DNA of 64,000 bases from Bradyrhizobium mercantei. Its GTDB lineage: Bacteria; Pseudomonadota; Alphaproteobacteria; Rhizobiales; Xanthobacteraceae. The translations under genes were made by a program, and so were the position numbers. Under the pieces are notes generated by a model. The model made no database searches. It had not been told where the DNA came from and saw only the letters and a list, made by a program, of their open reading frames with translations. The stretch is taken from assembly GCF_001982635.1 (NCBI RefSeq), contig NZ_MKFI01000002.1:371964-435963 (forward strand), written 5' to 3'. Below, in pieces: positions 54,758-62,950 of the stretch (within the stretch, counting starts at the first letter, position 1; each line of letters starts with the position of its first letter).

Positions 54758-57343
54758 CTAATCGGGAACGACAAACGTCTCCGGCGCCAGGCCGGCCTGG
54801 CCGCGTTGATACATAGCGATGTAGGCCGCCTCGATCTGCCTGGTAAAGCGCTTTGTATCGAACAGCGGCGCGGTCAGGCGATTCTGCGCGAGCTTCGTCT
54901 TTATCGCCTTGAGCGTCTCCGGCTGCCTTGCGATCTCGATCGCCAGATCTTCATAGGCTTTTGAGTTGTGCGTGATCAGTTCCGGCAAGCCGACTGCGTT
55001 CAGCAGGCTCGCAGCGACCCTGCCCGCCAGGGCCTCGCCGGCCTGCGTCAACACCGGCAAGCCTGCCCAAAGCGCATCGCTCGCCGTGGTGTGCGCATTG
55101 AACGGCAAGGTGTCGAGAAACAGGTCCGCCGCACGATGGCGGGCCAGATGATCCGAGAGCGACGCCACGCGCTTGGCGAATACGATACGCTCGGCGCTGA
55201 CGCCTCGTGCTTCCGCGTCCTTCTTCAGATTGATTGCCGCGGTGGCGTTGTCCTCGCGGAGCCAGAGCACACTTCCCGGCACCTTGCTCAGGATCCGCAT
55301 CCAGAGATCGAAGACGACCGGCGTGATCTTGTAGAGGTTATTGAAGCAGCAGAAGACAAAGCCATGCTCGGGGAGTCCGCATTCCTCCCTGGTGAACACC
55401 GTCTCCGATATCGCCCGCGTTGAATCATTCGCCTGGTAGCTGTTCGGGAGATACGCAATCTTTTCCGAGAAATCGCCCTGCTGCGCGTCCGGAATGATGG
55501 TGCGATCCGCAATGATGTAGTCGATGACGTCTGCGCCTGATGTGCCGGGATAGCCGAGATAGCCGACCTGGATCGGTGCCGGCCGCTGCGCGAAGATGTT
55601 TGTACGACTGCCGCGGGTGTAGCCGTTCAGGTCGACCAGGATGTCGATCTCCGCAGCCCTCAGCTTCGCAGCGACTTCGGCGTCACTGAGCAGGCTGGCT
55701 TCAAGGAACTCGCCGAAAGCACCTTGCAGGCGTCGCCGCATCGCGGAGTCATTGGCCGGACCAATCGAGACTGCCGTCGTTTCGAACCTAGATGTGTCGT
55801 GATTTTCAAACATGCCGGCCGTCAGATGGGCGACCGGATGTTCCTGAAAATCAGACGACACATAGGCAATGCGGATCTTGTCGTGCTGGTAGATTTCACC
55901 ATTCCAGAGCAGGGTTTTGGCTGGCGGGTGCCACTTGCCGACCCAGCGCCTCGCATAGTCGTACTGGTCCTTGCCGGACGGACTGACCGCAACAAACGTA
56001 AATGGATCGGTGAATGGCTTGTCGTCTCGGGCCGCGCCGATCACTTGATTGCAGTCGGAGGCGAAGCTCTCCCACCTGCAAAGATTCATCTTGAGCTGCA
56101 GATGAACGCCTTCGAGACCCGCCAGATCAGGCTTCAGCGCCAACGCCTTGTCATAGGCGGCAAGGGCCTCGTCATAGCGTCCCCGATCCGTGAAGACATT
56201 GCCGCGGCCGCACCACGCCTCGGTTAGTTCAGGATCGAATGCCAGCGCCTTGTCGTGGGCGGCAAGAGCTTCGTCAAATCGCTTCAGCTTGTGGAGCACA
56301 TTGCCGCGACCAAGCCATGCTCCGGCAAGATCGGGCTTGAGTGCGAGTGCCTTGTCGTAGGTGGCGAGGGCTTCGCCGTAGCGATCCAGTTTAAGCAGGC
56401 AAAGGCCGCGGCCGAGCCATGCCTCCGCCAGATCGGGCTTGAGCTTCAATGCTCGCTCGCAGGCGGCAAGGGCTTCGTCATAACGCTCCAGTTCGACGAA
56501 TACGTTGCCGAGGCTGAGCCACGCCTGCATCAGATCTGGCTTCAGTGAAAGCGCCTTGTCGTACGGCGCAAGAGCCTCGTCTTGACGATCCAGTTTGACG
56601 AGCAGATTGCCGCGACCGAGCCAGGCCTCAGCCAGATTGGATTTCAGCGCGAGCGCCTTGTCGTAGGCCGCGCCGGCTTCGTCATATCGCTTGAGCTCGG
56701 TGAGCAGGTTGCCACGACCAAGCCACGCTTCAGGCAGGTCAGGCTTGAGCGCCAGCACCTTGTCGAACCCCGCAAGGGCGTCGTCGAGACGCGCCAGTCT
56801 AAACAGGACGTCTCCCCTGGCGAGCCATGCTTCGATCAGGTCCGGCTTGATTGCCAGCGTCTTGTCGTAAGCGGCAAGAGCTTCACCGTAGCGCTGCTGG
56901 CTGGCCAGCAGATGACCGAGCCACGGGGCGGCCGCGCCTGGCTCGAGTGCGAGCGCCTTGTCATAGGCCGCGAGCGCCTCGGCGTAGCGCTGTAGCTTGA
57001 CCAGTGAATGGCAGCGGCCAAGCCATGCCTCCGCCAGGTTGGGCCTCAATGCGATGACCTTGTCGTAGGCGGCAAGCGCCCTGTCGAAGCGCCCCAGGTT
57101 GGTCAGGAGATGACCGAGCCACGGCCCCACCAGATCCGGCTTCAATGCGATCGCCCTGTCGAACGCGGCGACGGCTTCGTCATGCCGCCCCATTCCCGCG
57201 AACGCATTGCCCCGGCCGAGCCACGCCTCAGCCAGGTCGGGCTTGAGTGCCAGCGCCTTGTCAAAATGCGCGACCGCCTCGAGTGGCCTCCCGCCATTCA
57301 TGGCATTGATGGCATTTTGGTATGCTTTTTTCGCCGCGCTCAT
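54758..57343 (-). CDS. TPR-GT41 family glycosyltransferase (O-GlcNAc-transferase-like)
   Basis: An 861-residue protein. Residues about 5-430 are 12 TPR units of 34 residues, each ending in a variant of YDKALALKPDL (FDKALALKPDL, YDKVIALRPNL, CERALKLKPDL and so on). The rest is the OGT-like catalytic region (GT41): YVSSDFQEHPVAHLTAGMFE, DILVDLNGYTRGSRTNIFAQ, PIQVGYLGYPGTSGADVIDY and the UDP-binding DTLPFNAHTTASDALWAGLP. The family catalytic His is present in DFQEHPVAH. Bacterial members glycosylate proteins, adhesins or flagellin; the acceptor is not known here. The start at 57343 gives a complete first TPR. Nothing else is in its operon. Confidence 0.9.
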   Translation of the reverse strand: MSAAKKAYQNAINAMNGGRPLEAVAHFDKALALKPDLAEAWLGRGNAFAGMGRHDEAVAAFDRAIALKPDLVGPWLGHLLTNLGRFDRALAAYDKVIALRPNLAEAWLGRCHSLVKLQRYAEALAAYDKALALEPGAAAPWLGHLLASQQRYGEALAAYDKTLAIKPDLIEAWLARGDVLFRLARLDDALAGFDKVLALKPDLPEAWLGRGNLLTELKRYDEAGAAYDKALALKSNLAEAWLGRGNLLVKLDRQDEALAPYDKALSLKPDLMQAWLSLGNVFVELERYDEALAACERALKLKPDLAEAWLGRGLCLLKLDRYGEALATYDKALALKPDLAGAWLGRGNVLHKLKRFDEALAAHDKALAFDPELTEAWCGRGNVFTDRGRYDEALAAYDKALALKPDLAGLEGVHLQLKMNLCRWESFASDCNQVIGAARDDKPFTDPFTFVAVSPSGKDQYDYARRWVGKWHPPAKTLLWNGEIYQHDKIRIAYVSSDFQEHPVAHLTAGMFENHDTSRFETTAVSIGPANDSAMRRRLQGAFGEFLEASLLSDAEVAAKLRAAEIDILVDLNGYTRGSRTNIFAQRPAPIQVGYLGYPGTSGADVIDYIIADRTIIPDAQQGDFSEKIAYLPNSYQANDSTRAISETVFTREECGLPEHGFVFCCFNNLYKITPVVFDLWMRILSKVPGSVLWLREDNATAAINLKKDAEARGVSAERIVFAKRVASLSDHLARHRAADLFLDTLPFNAHTTASDALWAGLPVLTQAGEALAGRVAASLLNAVGLPELITHNSKAYEDLAIEIARQPETLKAIKTKLAQNRLTAPLFDTKRFTRQIEAAYIAMYQRGQAGLAPETFVVPD
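56108..57334. repeat. Tandem TPR-coding DNA repeats (12 units, ~102 bp)
   Basis: The TPR part of the GT41 gene is a visible DNA tandem array: a core like AAGGCGCTGGCGCTCAAGCC recurs (on the minus strand) about every 102 bp. The units are alike enough in sequence for slipped-strand or unequal recombination, so copy number may vary between strains. Confidence 0.75.
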
Positions 57344-57570
57344 CCTGCGTCCCGTCGTTCAAGGAGCGGGACACTAGCAGGCAACCAGAACGGGACAAGG
57401 TTCCCGCATCGCGTTGCCGCCGCACGAACGACGCTTGCGCGATCACCCGTCCCCGCCAGCCTGCGCGCGCACGCCGCATCCGCCCGCGGCCGCGGCGGGG
57501 CCTGCGACATTACAACGGCGCGCAAGGCCGTCATGAGGTTGAACCTATCCTCCGCCCGGACGACCCATTG

Positions 57571-57647
57571 GCACTGGGGATTTCAGGGCCCAGTATTCCG
57601 ACGGCGCCGTCTGGACGAACATATTCCGTCCAGGCGGCGTTGTTGCG
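57571..57647. repeat. Structured interspersed repeat, copy A
   Basis: It has GGACGAACATATTCCGTC (57613-57630), identical over 18 nt to copy B at 62545-62562, plus the shared blocks ATTTCAGGGCC upstream and GCGGCG.TGTTGC downstream. In this copy CTGGACG-AACATATTC-CGTCCAG makes a perfect 7-bp stem. It lies 3' of tRNA-Pro. Confidence 0.8.
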
Positions 57648-57728
57648 TCAGGCAAGACAATCAAAGCCTGCTCGCACGGCGGCCGCGACTTGCCGCGGCA
57701 GGTCTTGCGGTGAAGCCCTGGGATGGGA

Positions 57729-57805
57729 TGGTCGGGGCAGCTGGATTCGAACCAACGACCTGCAGTACCCAAAACTGCCGCGCTACCAGGCTGCGCTATA
57801 CCCCG
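57729..57805 (-). tRNA. tRNA-Pro (anticodon UGG)
   Basis: Reading the minus strand: acceptor 5' CGGGGTA pairs with 3' TGCCCCG, then A and encoded CCA. D-arm GCGCAGCCTGGTAGCGC, anticodon arm GCAGT-TTTGGGT-ACTGC with anticodon TGG, T-arm GTTGG-TTCGAAT-CCAGC. The 5' C of tRNA-Pro is present. It reads proline CCN codons, mainly CCA/CCG. No integrated element adjoins it. Confidence 0.97.
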
Positions 57806-57925
57806 ACATTTCCGAGAGGCCCCGTGGATACACGCTTAGGCCAGCGCCAGCAAGGCGCCGGTGCGGGGCTTGCGGCGGTGAAATCGGCACTGGTCTCCGC
57901 CGGAAAATCGCGTCGAAACAGCGCC

Positions 57926-58405
57926 CTATCGGCCGCCGAACAGTGGATGCCCGACCCGGTCGCCGGGCTGGATGCCGTATTTCTGCGCGGTGCCAGCAAT
58001 GACCTCGAGCACGCCCTTGGCGAGCCCGCGCGACGGAATGATCTTGGTCGAGAGCGGCTCGGTGTTTTCAGCGATCCTCAGGATCCGCCCGTCGGCACGG
58101 ATGAAGATCATGTCGAGCGAGATGTAGGTGTTCTTCATCCACATCGACACCTCCTGCTCCGGCGTGAAGTCGAACAGCATGCCTTTGCCGTCCGCGAGCT
58201 CCTTCCGGTACATCAGGCCGGTCTCCTTCTCCTGCTCGGTGGTCGCCATTTCGACCGAGAAGACGTGCACGCCTGATTTTGTGACGATCTCAAGCGGCTG
58301 GACGCTGGCGGCCTGCGCGGCCTGGGTCAGCAGCGCCCCGACCATCATGACGAGGCAGGCCAGCAGCGACGGACGCAGCCGCCCAACAATGCGAACGAAA
58401 TTCAT
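57926..58405 (-). CDS. DUF192 exported protein
   Basis: A 159-residue protein with signal peptide (LLACLVMMVGALLTQAAQAA) and a DUF192 beta-barrel: HVFSVEMATTEQEKETGLMY, GMLFDFTPEQEVSMWMKNTY, LDMIFIRADGRIL and GVLEVIAGTAQKYGIQPGDR. The family has no established function and may bind a metal or carbohydrate. It follows the double cold-shock gene, as in other alphaproteobacteria. Confidence 0.88.
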   Translation of the reverse strand: MNFVRIVGRLRPSLLACLVMMVGALLTQAAQAASVQPLEIVTKSGVHVFSVEMATTEQEKETGLMYRKELADGKGMLFDFTPEQEVSMWMKNTYISLDMIFIRADGRILRIAENTEPLSTKIIPSRGLAKGVLEVIAGTAQKYGIQPGDRVGHPLFGGR

Positions 58406-58526
58406 CGACGAATACTCACACCGGGGAAGATTTTCCGGCGGGACCCTAACCCGATGATTGCGGCAAATGCCAGAGCCCAAGCGGCTCGCCGGCGGCTCAC
58501 GTTTCCGTCAGGGAAGCCGATGGGAT

Positions 58527-59189
58527 TTAGTGCGACGACAGCGCCGAGGGGCCGGTCTCCGGATGGATCTCGGCGGCCATCATGCCCTTGGAGCCGGGCC
58601 CGAACCGCACCAGCACATATTGGCCGGGGCGCAGCTCGGTCATGCCGAAGCGGCGCAGCGTCTCCATGTGCACGAAGATGTCGGGCGTGCCCTCGCCGCA
58701 AGTCACGAAGCCGAAGCCGCGCAGCCGGTTGAACCACTTGACCTGTGCACGTTCGAGCCCGCTGGTCGCGGTCACCGTGACATGGGTTCGCGGCGGCAGC
58801 ATCTGCGCCGGATGGATCGCGGTCGACTCGTCCATCGAGACGATGCGGAAAGCCTGGTAGCCCTTCGCGCGCTGCACGCATTCGACGACGAGCCGCGCGC
58901 CCTCATAGGCGGTCTGATAGCCGTCGCGCCGCAGCACCGTGACGTGGAGCAGGATGTCGGGCCAGCCATTATCGGGGACGATGAAGCCGTATCCCTTCGA
59001 GGCGTCGAACCATTTGATGACGCCGGAGACTTCGACGAGGTTGGCCGCGGCGTCGCCGAGACCGGAGAAGGCATCCATCGCCGGATCGCGCGGCGCGTTG
59101 CCGTACTCGCCTTGTCCAATCCTGCTTTGCCCAACTCCGCCGATCGGCGGTCCGCCGAGCTTCTTGGACTCAAATCCGTCCGACCCCAT
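58527..59189 (-). CDS. Double cold-shock-domain protein
   Basis: A 220-residue protein with two CSD (OB-fold) domains: about residues 55-115 (GVIKWFDASKGYGFIVPDNG, DILLHVTVLRR) and 145-210 (AQVKWFNRLRGFGFVTCGEG, DIFVHMETLRR). RNP motifs KGYGFI and RGFGFV are both present, so both should bind single-stranded nucleic acid. The N-terminal ~50 residues are Gly-rich and polar. The start 59189 is an ATG; another five codons upstream (59204) also works. Followed by DUF192. Confidence 0.88.
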   Translation of the reverse strand: MGSDGFESKKLGGPPIGGVGQSRIGQGEYGNAPRDPAMDAFSGLGDAAANLVEVSGVIKWFDASKGYGFIVPDNGWPDILLHVTVLRRDGYQTAYEGARLVVECVQRAKGYQAFRIVSMDESTAIHPAQMLPPRTHVTVTATSGLERAQVKWFNRLRGFGFVTCGEGTPDIFVHMETLRRFGMTELRPGQYVLVRFGPGSKGMMAAEIHPETGPSALSSH

Positions 59190-59399
59190 GACCCCGGACC
59201 CCACACATCAAATGCAGATCGCCGACATTGCGGCGCACCCTGTACACGCTGCTCTCCATGACCAACTCACTCGGACTGATTTTGGACGCTGCGCGAATCT
59301 CTCAACCAAAAGATAACACTCCCGCTTGCCGGGCATAGCTAAAAAACGATTCTTGCGGGAACTATGAACAGGCTTGCACAGCCGCGAATCAATCAGGCG

Positions 59400-60158
59400 T
59401 CAATTGCCTACGAAAGGACCAAGCGTGTCGCCGATGTCGTGGCGGATCACCAGGTCGGCGAGGTCGTCCTGATCGGTCGGCTCGTTGTTGATGATCACGA
59501 GCCGCGCGCCGCTCTCCTTCGCCATCATCGGAAAGCCCGCGGCGGGCCACACCACCAGCGACGACCCGATCGCCAGAAACAGGTCGCAGTGCCGCGCGAG
59601 TTCCGCCGCTCGGCGCATCGCATCCTCGGGCATCGATTGTCCGAACGAGATCGTCGCGGTCTTCACCGGGTCGCCGCAGTCCGCGCAGTCGGGTGCATGA
59701 CCGGTCTTGTCGAAATGCTGCTGCACCCACGAGAGGCCGTAGTCCTTGCTGCACCCGATGCAGCGGGCGTAGGTCGTGTTGCCGTGCAGCTCGATCACGT
59801 CATCGGATTTGAAGCCCGACGTCTGATGCAGATTGTCGATGTTCTGCGTGATGATGCCGGGAATCTTGCCCGCCCGGTAGAGCGAGGCCAGCGCGCGATG
59901 CCCGCGACCGGGCTTAGCTGCGGCAAACGTCGGTTCCATCGCGAAGCGGCGGCGCCACGACTCGTCGCGCGCCTCCTGACTGGCGACAAACTCGTCGAAC
60001 GGAATCGGCCGGTTGCGCGTCCACAGTCCGCCCGGCGAGCGGAAGTCGGGAATGCCGCACTCGGTGGAGATGCCGGCCCCGGTGAAGGGCACGATCGACG
60101 ACGCCTCGGCAATCATGTTGCCGAGCTGCTCGACGCCGCTGCGCAGGTCTTTTGCCAT
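59400..60158 (-). CDS. NAD-dependent protein deacylase (sirtuin)
   Basis: A 252-residue Sir2 protein that removes acyl groups from lysine using NAD. FTGAGISTECGIPDFRSPGG (NAD loop), ITQNIDNLHQTSG (catalytic region), VIELHGNTTYARCIGC with the catalytic His and first two zinc Cys, and DCADCG with the other two, then IGSSLVVWPAAGF. The start is uncertain: a 15-nt repeat near 60150-60180 gives ATGs at 60158 and 60173, and the frame is open to 60200. Confidence 0.9.
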   Translation of the reverse strand: MAKDLRSGVEQLGNMIAEASSIVPFTGAGISTECGIPDFRSPGGLWTRNRPIPFDEFVASQEARDESWRRRFAMEPTFAAAKPGRGHRALASLYRAGKIPGIITQNIDNLHQTSGFKSDDVIELHGNTTYARCIGCSKDYGLSWVQQHFDKTGHAPDCADCGDPVKTATISFGQSMPEDAMRRAAELARHCDLFLAIGSSLVVWPAAGFPMMAKESGARLVIINNEPTDQDDLADLVIRHDIGDTLGPFVGN

Positions 60159-60380
60159 CGAGCCCTTTGCCATCGAGTCTTTTGCGATCACTGGAAACAA
60201 TCCGGTTGGACGATGCGACTATAGCACGATCGAACCGATTGCGAGCTCAACCATGACGCGAGCGATCGGGCCGCCTACCGCCTTGGCATCATCACAATCC
60301 CGCAATCCCTGCTCCGCATTCACGCCCAATTCGCCGACGCCAATGCGCGCGGGATAGGACCATGATCAAGAGGATGGGCA

Positions 60381-60542
60381 ATGACCGATCTGGAAGACCG
60401 TGTCGCGCGCGAGCGCGAAGAGATCGTCGCGCGCGTTGCCAGCTTCCGGGCGACCCAGCGGAAGTTCGAGCGCGATCGCGAAGAGTACTACGACAACACG
60501 CTCGGCAATGTCTGGAGTGGATTTCAGCGCAAGAGCGCTTGA
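60381..60542 (+). CDS. Small charged protein of unknown function
   Basis: A 53-residue protein: MTDLEDRVAREREEIVARVA, SFRATQRKFERDREEYYDNT, LGNVWSGFQRKSA. Mostly one charged amphipathic helix, then an aromatic tail. The ribosome-binding site AGAGGA lies about 8 nt before the ATG. No family recognised; the clean frame and RBS support a gene, but it could be a chance ORF. Confidence 0.55.
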   Translation: MTDLEDRVAREREEIVARVASFRATQRKFERDREEYYDNTLGNVWSGFQRKSA

Positions 60543-60623
60543 TAAGGCGCATGCCGCGCGCTCCGCGGACAGTCGATGCGGGCGCACTCATTTGGCGCTG
60601 ACACCGTGACGCGCAAATGAGAA

Positions 60624-60648
60624 AGCCCGGAGCGGTGTGCTCCGGGCT
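60624..60648 (-). terminator. Terminator, minus strand
   Basis: AGCCCGGAGC / GCTCCGGGCT stem (10 bp, 5-nt loop). On the minus strand TTTCTCATTT follows, so it ends the Tyr/Gly-rich gene, 10 nt after its stop. Confidence 0.85.
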
Positions 60649-60656
60649 CGTCGCCA

Positions 60657-60929
60657 TTACCAATAATGGCGGTAGTAGTGGTGCCGATAATACGGCCGGC
60701 CATAATAGGCGTATCCGTCGTCGTAATAGCCATAGCGCGGGCCGTAGTAACCGTAGCCGGGCCCGTAGTAGCGTGGGCCGTAATAGGCACCGGCCGCGCC
60801 CGCGGCGAGTGCGCCGGCGGCCAGACCGAAGGCCAGGCCAGGTCCGATGTGACGCGCCTGCGCCGGCGCACTGACCATCGTTGCGCCGACCGCGGCAACC
60901 GTCGCCAAAACTGCCAATACCTTTCTCAT
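60657..60929 (-). CDS. Small exported Tyr/Gly-rich protein
   Basis: A 90-residue protein with signal peptide MRKVLAVLATVAAVGATMVS, cleaved near APAQA. A hydrophobic Gly/Ala stretch (GLAFGLAAGALAAGAAGAYY) could be a membrane helix. The rest is Tyr, Gly, Pro and His-rich (YYGPRYYGPGYGYYGPRYGY, YYRHHYYRHYW). Envelope-associated proteins of this composition are common in rhizobia; function unknown. Has its own terminator. Confidence 0.8.
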   Translation of the reverse strand: MRKVLAVLATVAAVGATMVSAPAQARHIGPGLAFGLAAGALAAGAAGAYYGPRYYGPGYGYYGPRYGYYDDGYAYYGRPYYRHHYYRHYW

Positions 60930-61112
60930 CGCAACCTCCTCACGTAAGTTCGCAGGGCTAACGCCGGCTCGTTGGGATGGTTGCAGCGAAGCTCAGTCCG
61001 GGCGCGCGTTCCGGTTCCACAGCCATGCGATTGCGCAAAGCTACCATCGGTTAGCGCGGGAACAAAAATGCAACCTCAGAGATTAGCTTGTGAATATGCG
61101 AGGTTGGCACTG

Positions 61113-61214
61113 ATGCCGGCGTGGATGGAACTGCTGCTGAATGTGATGGGCTTTGCCGGTTTCGTCGGCATCGCGATGTATCACAAGCACCCGAACGGGA
61201 AGCTGCCGGACTGA
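61113..61214 (+). CDS. Small membrane protein (33 aa), tentative
   Basis: 33 residues: MPAWMELLLNVMGFAGFVGI then AMYHKHPNGKLPD. One membrane helix, with a short basic tail. GAGG lies about 9 nt before the ATG. The frame is open further to an ATG at 61068. I recall similar short proteins in related genomes, but cannot check it; treat as likely but not certain. Confidence 0.5.
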   Translation: MPAWMELLLNVMGFAGFVGIAMYHKHPNGKLPD

Positions 61215-61232
61215 GCGTCGGCAGGACGCTTC

Positions 61233-61418
61233 TCAATTCGCCTTGCGTGGCTCTCCCGCCGTGCGGGTCAGCCGGTCGGCCTTCACAAGCACCTTGCCGC
61301 TGTCCGGCTGCGGCCGCAGCCAGAAGCTGATCACGACAAAAGCGGAACAGAACAGCAGGCCCACCACCATCACTCGCCGGTGGGTCGGTCGATCCGCGCT
61401 GTGGAACGATGGCATCAT
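61233..61418 (-). CDS. Small membrane-anchored protein of unknown function
   Basis: A 61-residue protein: MMPSFHSADRPTHRR, then the helix VMVVGLLFCSAFVVISFWLR and a tail PQPDSGKVLVKADRLTRTAG. A single-span (N-in) protein with a short periplasmic tail. The frame continues to 61442, but the first MM pair at 61418 is preferred. No family recognised. Confidence 0.65.
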   Translation of the reverse strand: MMPSFHSADRPTHRRVMVVGLLFCSAFVVISFWLRPQPDSGKVLVKADRLTRTAGEPRKAN

Positions 61419-61502
61419 GGCTGTCACCCGCGGCCATCCCAATCACAATCGCAGGTGGCAGCAACAACAGGCTGCGCTTAACCTAACCAGGTAGGGTTAG
61501 CG

Positions 61503-61539
61503 GCGATCGGGTCCTGCCTCGTTCGATGCACCCGATCGC
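61503..61539. repeat. Inverted repeat, 10-bp arms
   Basis: GCGATCGGGT (61503-61512) and ACCCGATCGC (61530-61539), perfect, with a 17-nt loop; next to it CTAACC-AGGTA-GGGTTAG (61482-61499) is another small dyad. It is between the GrlR-like gene and the small membrane gene. No T-run, so the role is uncertain. Confidence 0.6.
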
Positions 61540-61663
61540 TGTGGCGTCCACAGGATATCCCATGCTTGTCCGCAGCAAATTCACAGCGTCAGCGGCACCA
61601 TTTCCCCAGCAAATTTCGGCTCTTGCTGCGCAATCGTCCACAGCCTGCATCGCGTGCGCACGG

Positions 61664-62011
61664 TCAAGCATCCGCCAGCCATTTCAGGGTCGCCTGGAAG
61701 CCCAGGCTGCGGGTGCCGACCAACACGGTGCCGAACACCTCGGCCTCGCCGCCGCTGAAGGTACCGGAAAAGCCGCTCGTGACCTCCTGCCCCGCGAACA
61801 GCGGACGGGCGAACGGGTCGGAAAACGGCGAATGCTGATTGGTGCTGAGGTGCCCCTTCCAGGTCCCCTCGCCGACCGTGTAGGCGCCGATCGACCAGAA
61901 ATACGGCCCGCCGCCGACCAACAGACCATCGCGCAGGATCAGGACTCCGCTGTCGCGGCCGCGCACGCCGTCGGTCATATGGATATGGATCGAATAGAGC
62001 CCATTCTTCAT
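61664..62011 (-). CDS. GrlR-like regulatory protein
   Basis: A 115-residue beta-rich protein with the GrlR-family layout: MKNGLYSIHIHMTDGVRGRD, GVLILRDGLLVGGGPYFWSI, YTVGEGTWKGHLSTNQHS, then VTSGFSGTFSGGEAEVFGTV. GrlR in enteropathogens is an anti-activator of type III secretion genes; many alphaproteobacterial relatives occur without such systems. None is in this window, so the role here is unknown. Ends in LKWLADA. Confidence 0.75.
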   Translation of the reverse strand: MKNGLYSIHIHMTDGVRGRDSGVLILRDGLLVGGGPYFWSIGAYTVGEGTWKGHLSTNQHSPFSDPFARPLFAGQEVTSGFSGTFSGGEAEVFGTVLVGTRSLGFQATLKWLADA

Positions 62012-62181
62012 CGGTCACGCCGCCGGTCCCCGAAGGCACCCCAGTATGGCCCCAACCCGGACGGCGCGCGAGCGGCCGAGGCCGCCAGGGCCCGCGATTC
62101 GTCACAAAAGGCGCCGGTTCCGGGCGCTTACAAATCGTTAAGAAAGCCCTGACAAGGTTCGACCACCGGAGGGAGAGAGCC

Positions 62182-62355
62182 ATGCTCGTTTACCCCGTAC
62201 CCGTCGAAGTGACGCAAGCCAGAGTGCACCTCGTTCTCGATCAGACGGCGAAGGAGCAGCCGCGCATCATCAATGAGGATGTGCTTGACGTCTTCGCCGC
62301 CAAGAACCAGGCCGACCGTGACGCCGTCGAGACCATTCTCGACATCAAGGTGTGA
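62182..62355 (+). CDS. Small protein (57 aa) of unknown function
   Basis: 57 residues: MLVYPVPVEVTQARVHLVLD, QTAKEQPRIINEDVLDVFAA, KNQADRDAVETILDIKV. A strong ribosome-binding site GGAGGGAGAG precedes the ATG by five bases. It has no membrane segment and reads as a folded alpha/beta or helical protein. Not recognised as a family member, but the RBS and codon use make it likely real. Confidence 0.65.
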   Translation: MLVYPVPVEVTQARVHLVLDQTAKEQPRIINEDVLDVFAAKNQADRDAVETILDIKV

Positions 62356-62502
62356 GACCGGCATCGGGCTAAAGATCCTTGCTTTCGGCCGAGTGCGATG
62401 CGCCGGCGCGGCTCTCGCTTGAGCAGCACTGAATCGCCCGCGCTGCAACGCGAGGAGCCAATCGCTCAAATTTGAACCTTACGCGCGGTGCCAAGACAAA
62501 AT

Positions 62503-62579
62503 GACGCTGGGAATTTCAGGGCCAGCATTAGGCACAGCGCTGTGGGACGAACATATTCCGTCTACGCGGCGCTGTTGCA
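62503..62579. repeat. Structured interspersed repeat, copy B
   Basis: It shares with copy A (57571-57647) the 18-mer GGACGAACATATTCCGTC (62545-62562) and flanking blocks, same orientation, 4.9 kb apart. CAGCGC before and GCGCTG after also form an outer stem in this copy. Confidence 0.8.
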
Positions 62580-62659
62580 TTTTACAAATTCAACCTTAAG
62601 TTTGATCCCCAACAGTTGGCGGCTCACGCCCTGAGAGATCCCCAGTCCGTCAACTGGGA

Positions 62660-62693
62660 AAGCCCCGCATCCAGCCTGCGGGGCTTTCTATTT
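62660..62693 (+). terminator. Terminator-like hairpin 1
   Basis: AAGCCCCGCA / TGCGGGGCTT, perfect 10-bp stem, followed by TCTATTT. A second small stem CCCAGT / ACTGGG precedes it. No protein gene ends here. Confidence 0.8.
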
Positions 62694-62791
62694 CCAGGAC
62701 CAGACTCTTCGATCCGGAGGAACCTTCTGCACCGCGAGCCGTTGGATGCCCGGTTGCCGGTACGATCTCCCCAAGGCCTGCTGGCATCAGA

Positions 62792-62825
62792 CCTCGCGAG
62801 CCCACTCGCGGGGTTTTGCTTTTTA
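62792..62825 (+). terminator. Terminator-like hairpin 2
   Basis: CCTCGCGAG / CTCGCGGGG with a CCCA loop, followed by TTTTGCTTTTTAG. No protein gene ends here. Confidence 0.75.
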
Positions 62826-62909
62826 GAGGACGTCCAACCTCGCGCGTCCTTGATTGGCTGTGATGGGCAATCGATGAGATAGAGGCGCAGCCTCCAAGGC
62901 TCGACCACG

Positions 62910-62950
62910 AAAGCCCTGTCCCGGATTTTTCCCGGGCGGGGCTTTCTCGT
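62910..62950 (+). terminator. Terminator-like hairpin 3
   Basis: AAAGCCC...CCCGG / CCGGG...GGGCTTT long imperfect stem with an ATTTTTC loop, followed by CTCGTT. No protein gene ends here. Confidence 0.7.

Noticed and set aside
56108-57334. Regular ~102-bp repeats suggesting a CRISPR array
   Set aside because: They are protein-coding TPR units in frame within the GT41 gene; spacers are not unique and no cas gene is present.
57571-57805. tRNA-Pro with a nearby repeat as a genomic-island attachment site
   Set aside because: The repeat does not match the tRNA 3' end, and the genes between the two copies are ordinary core genes without an integrase.
61664-62011. GrlR-like gene as evidence of a type III secretion locus
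   Set aside because: No secretion, chaperone or effector genes are in the window; GrlR-like proteins occur without T3SS.
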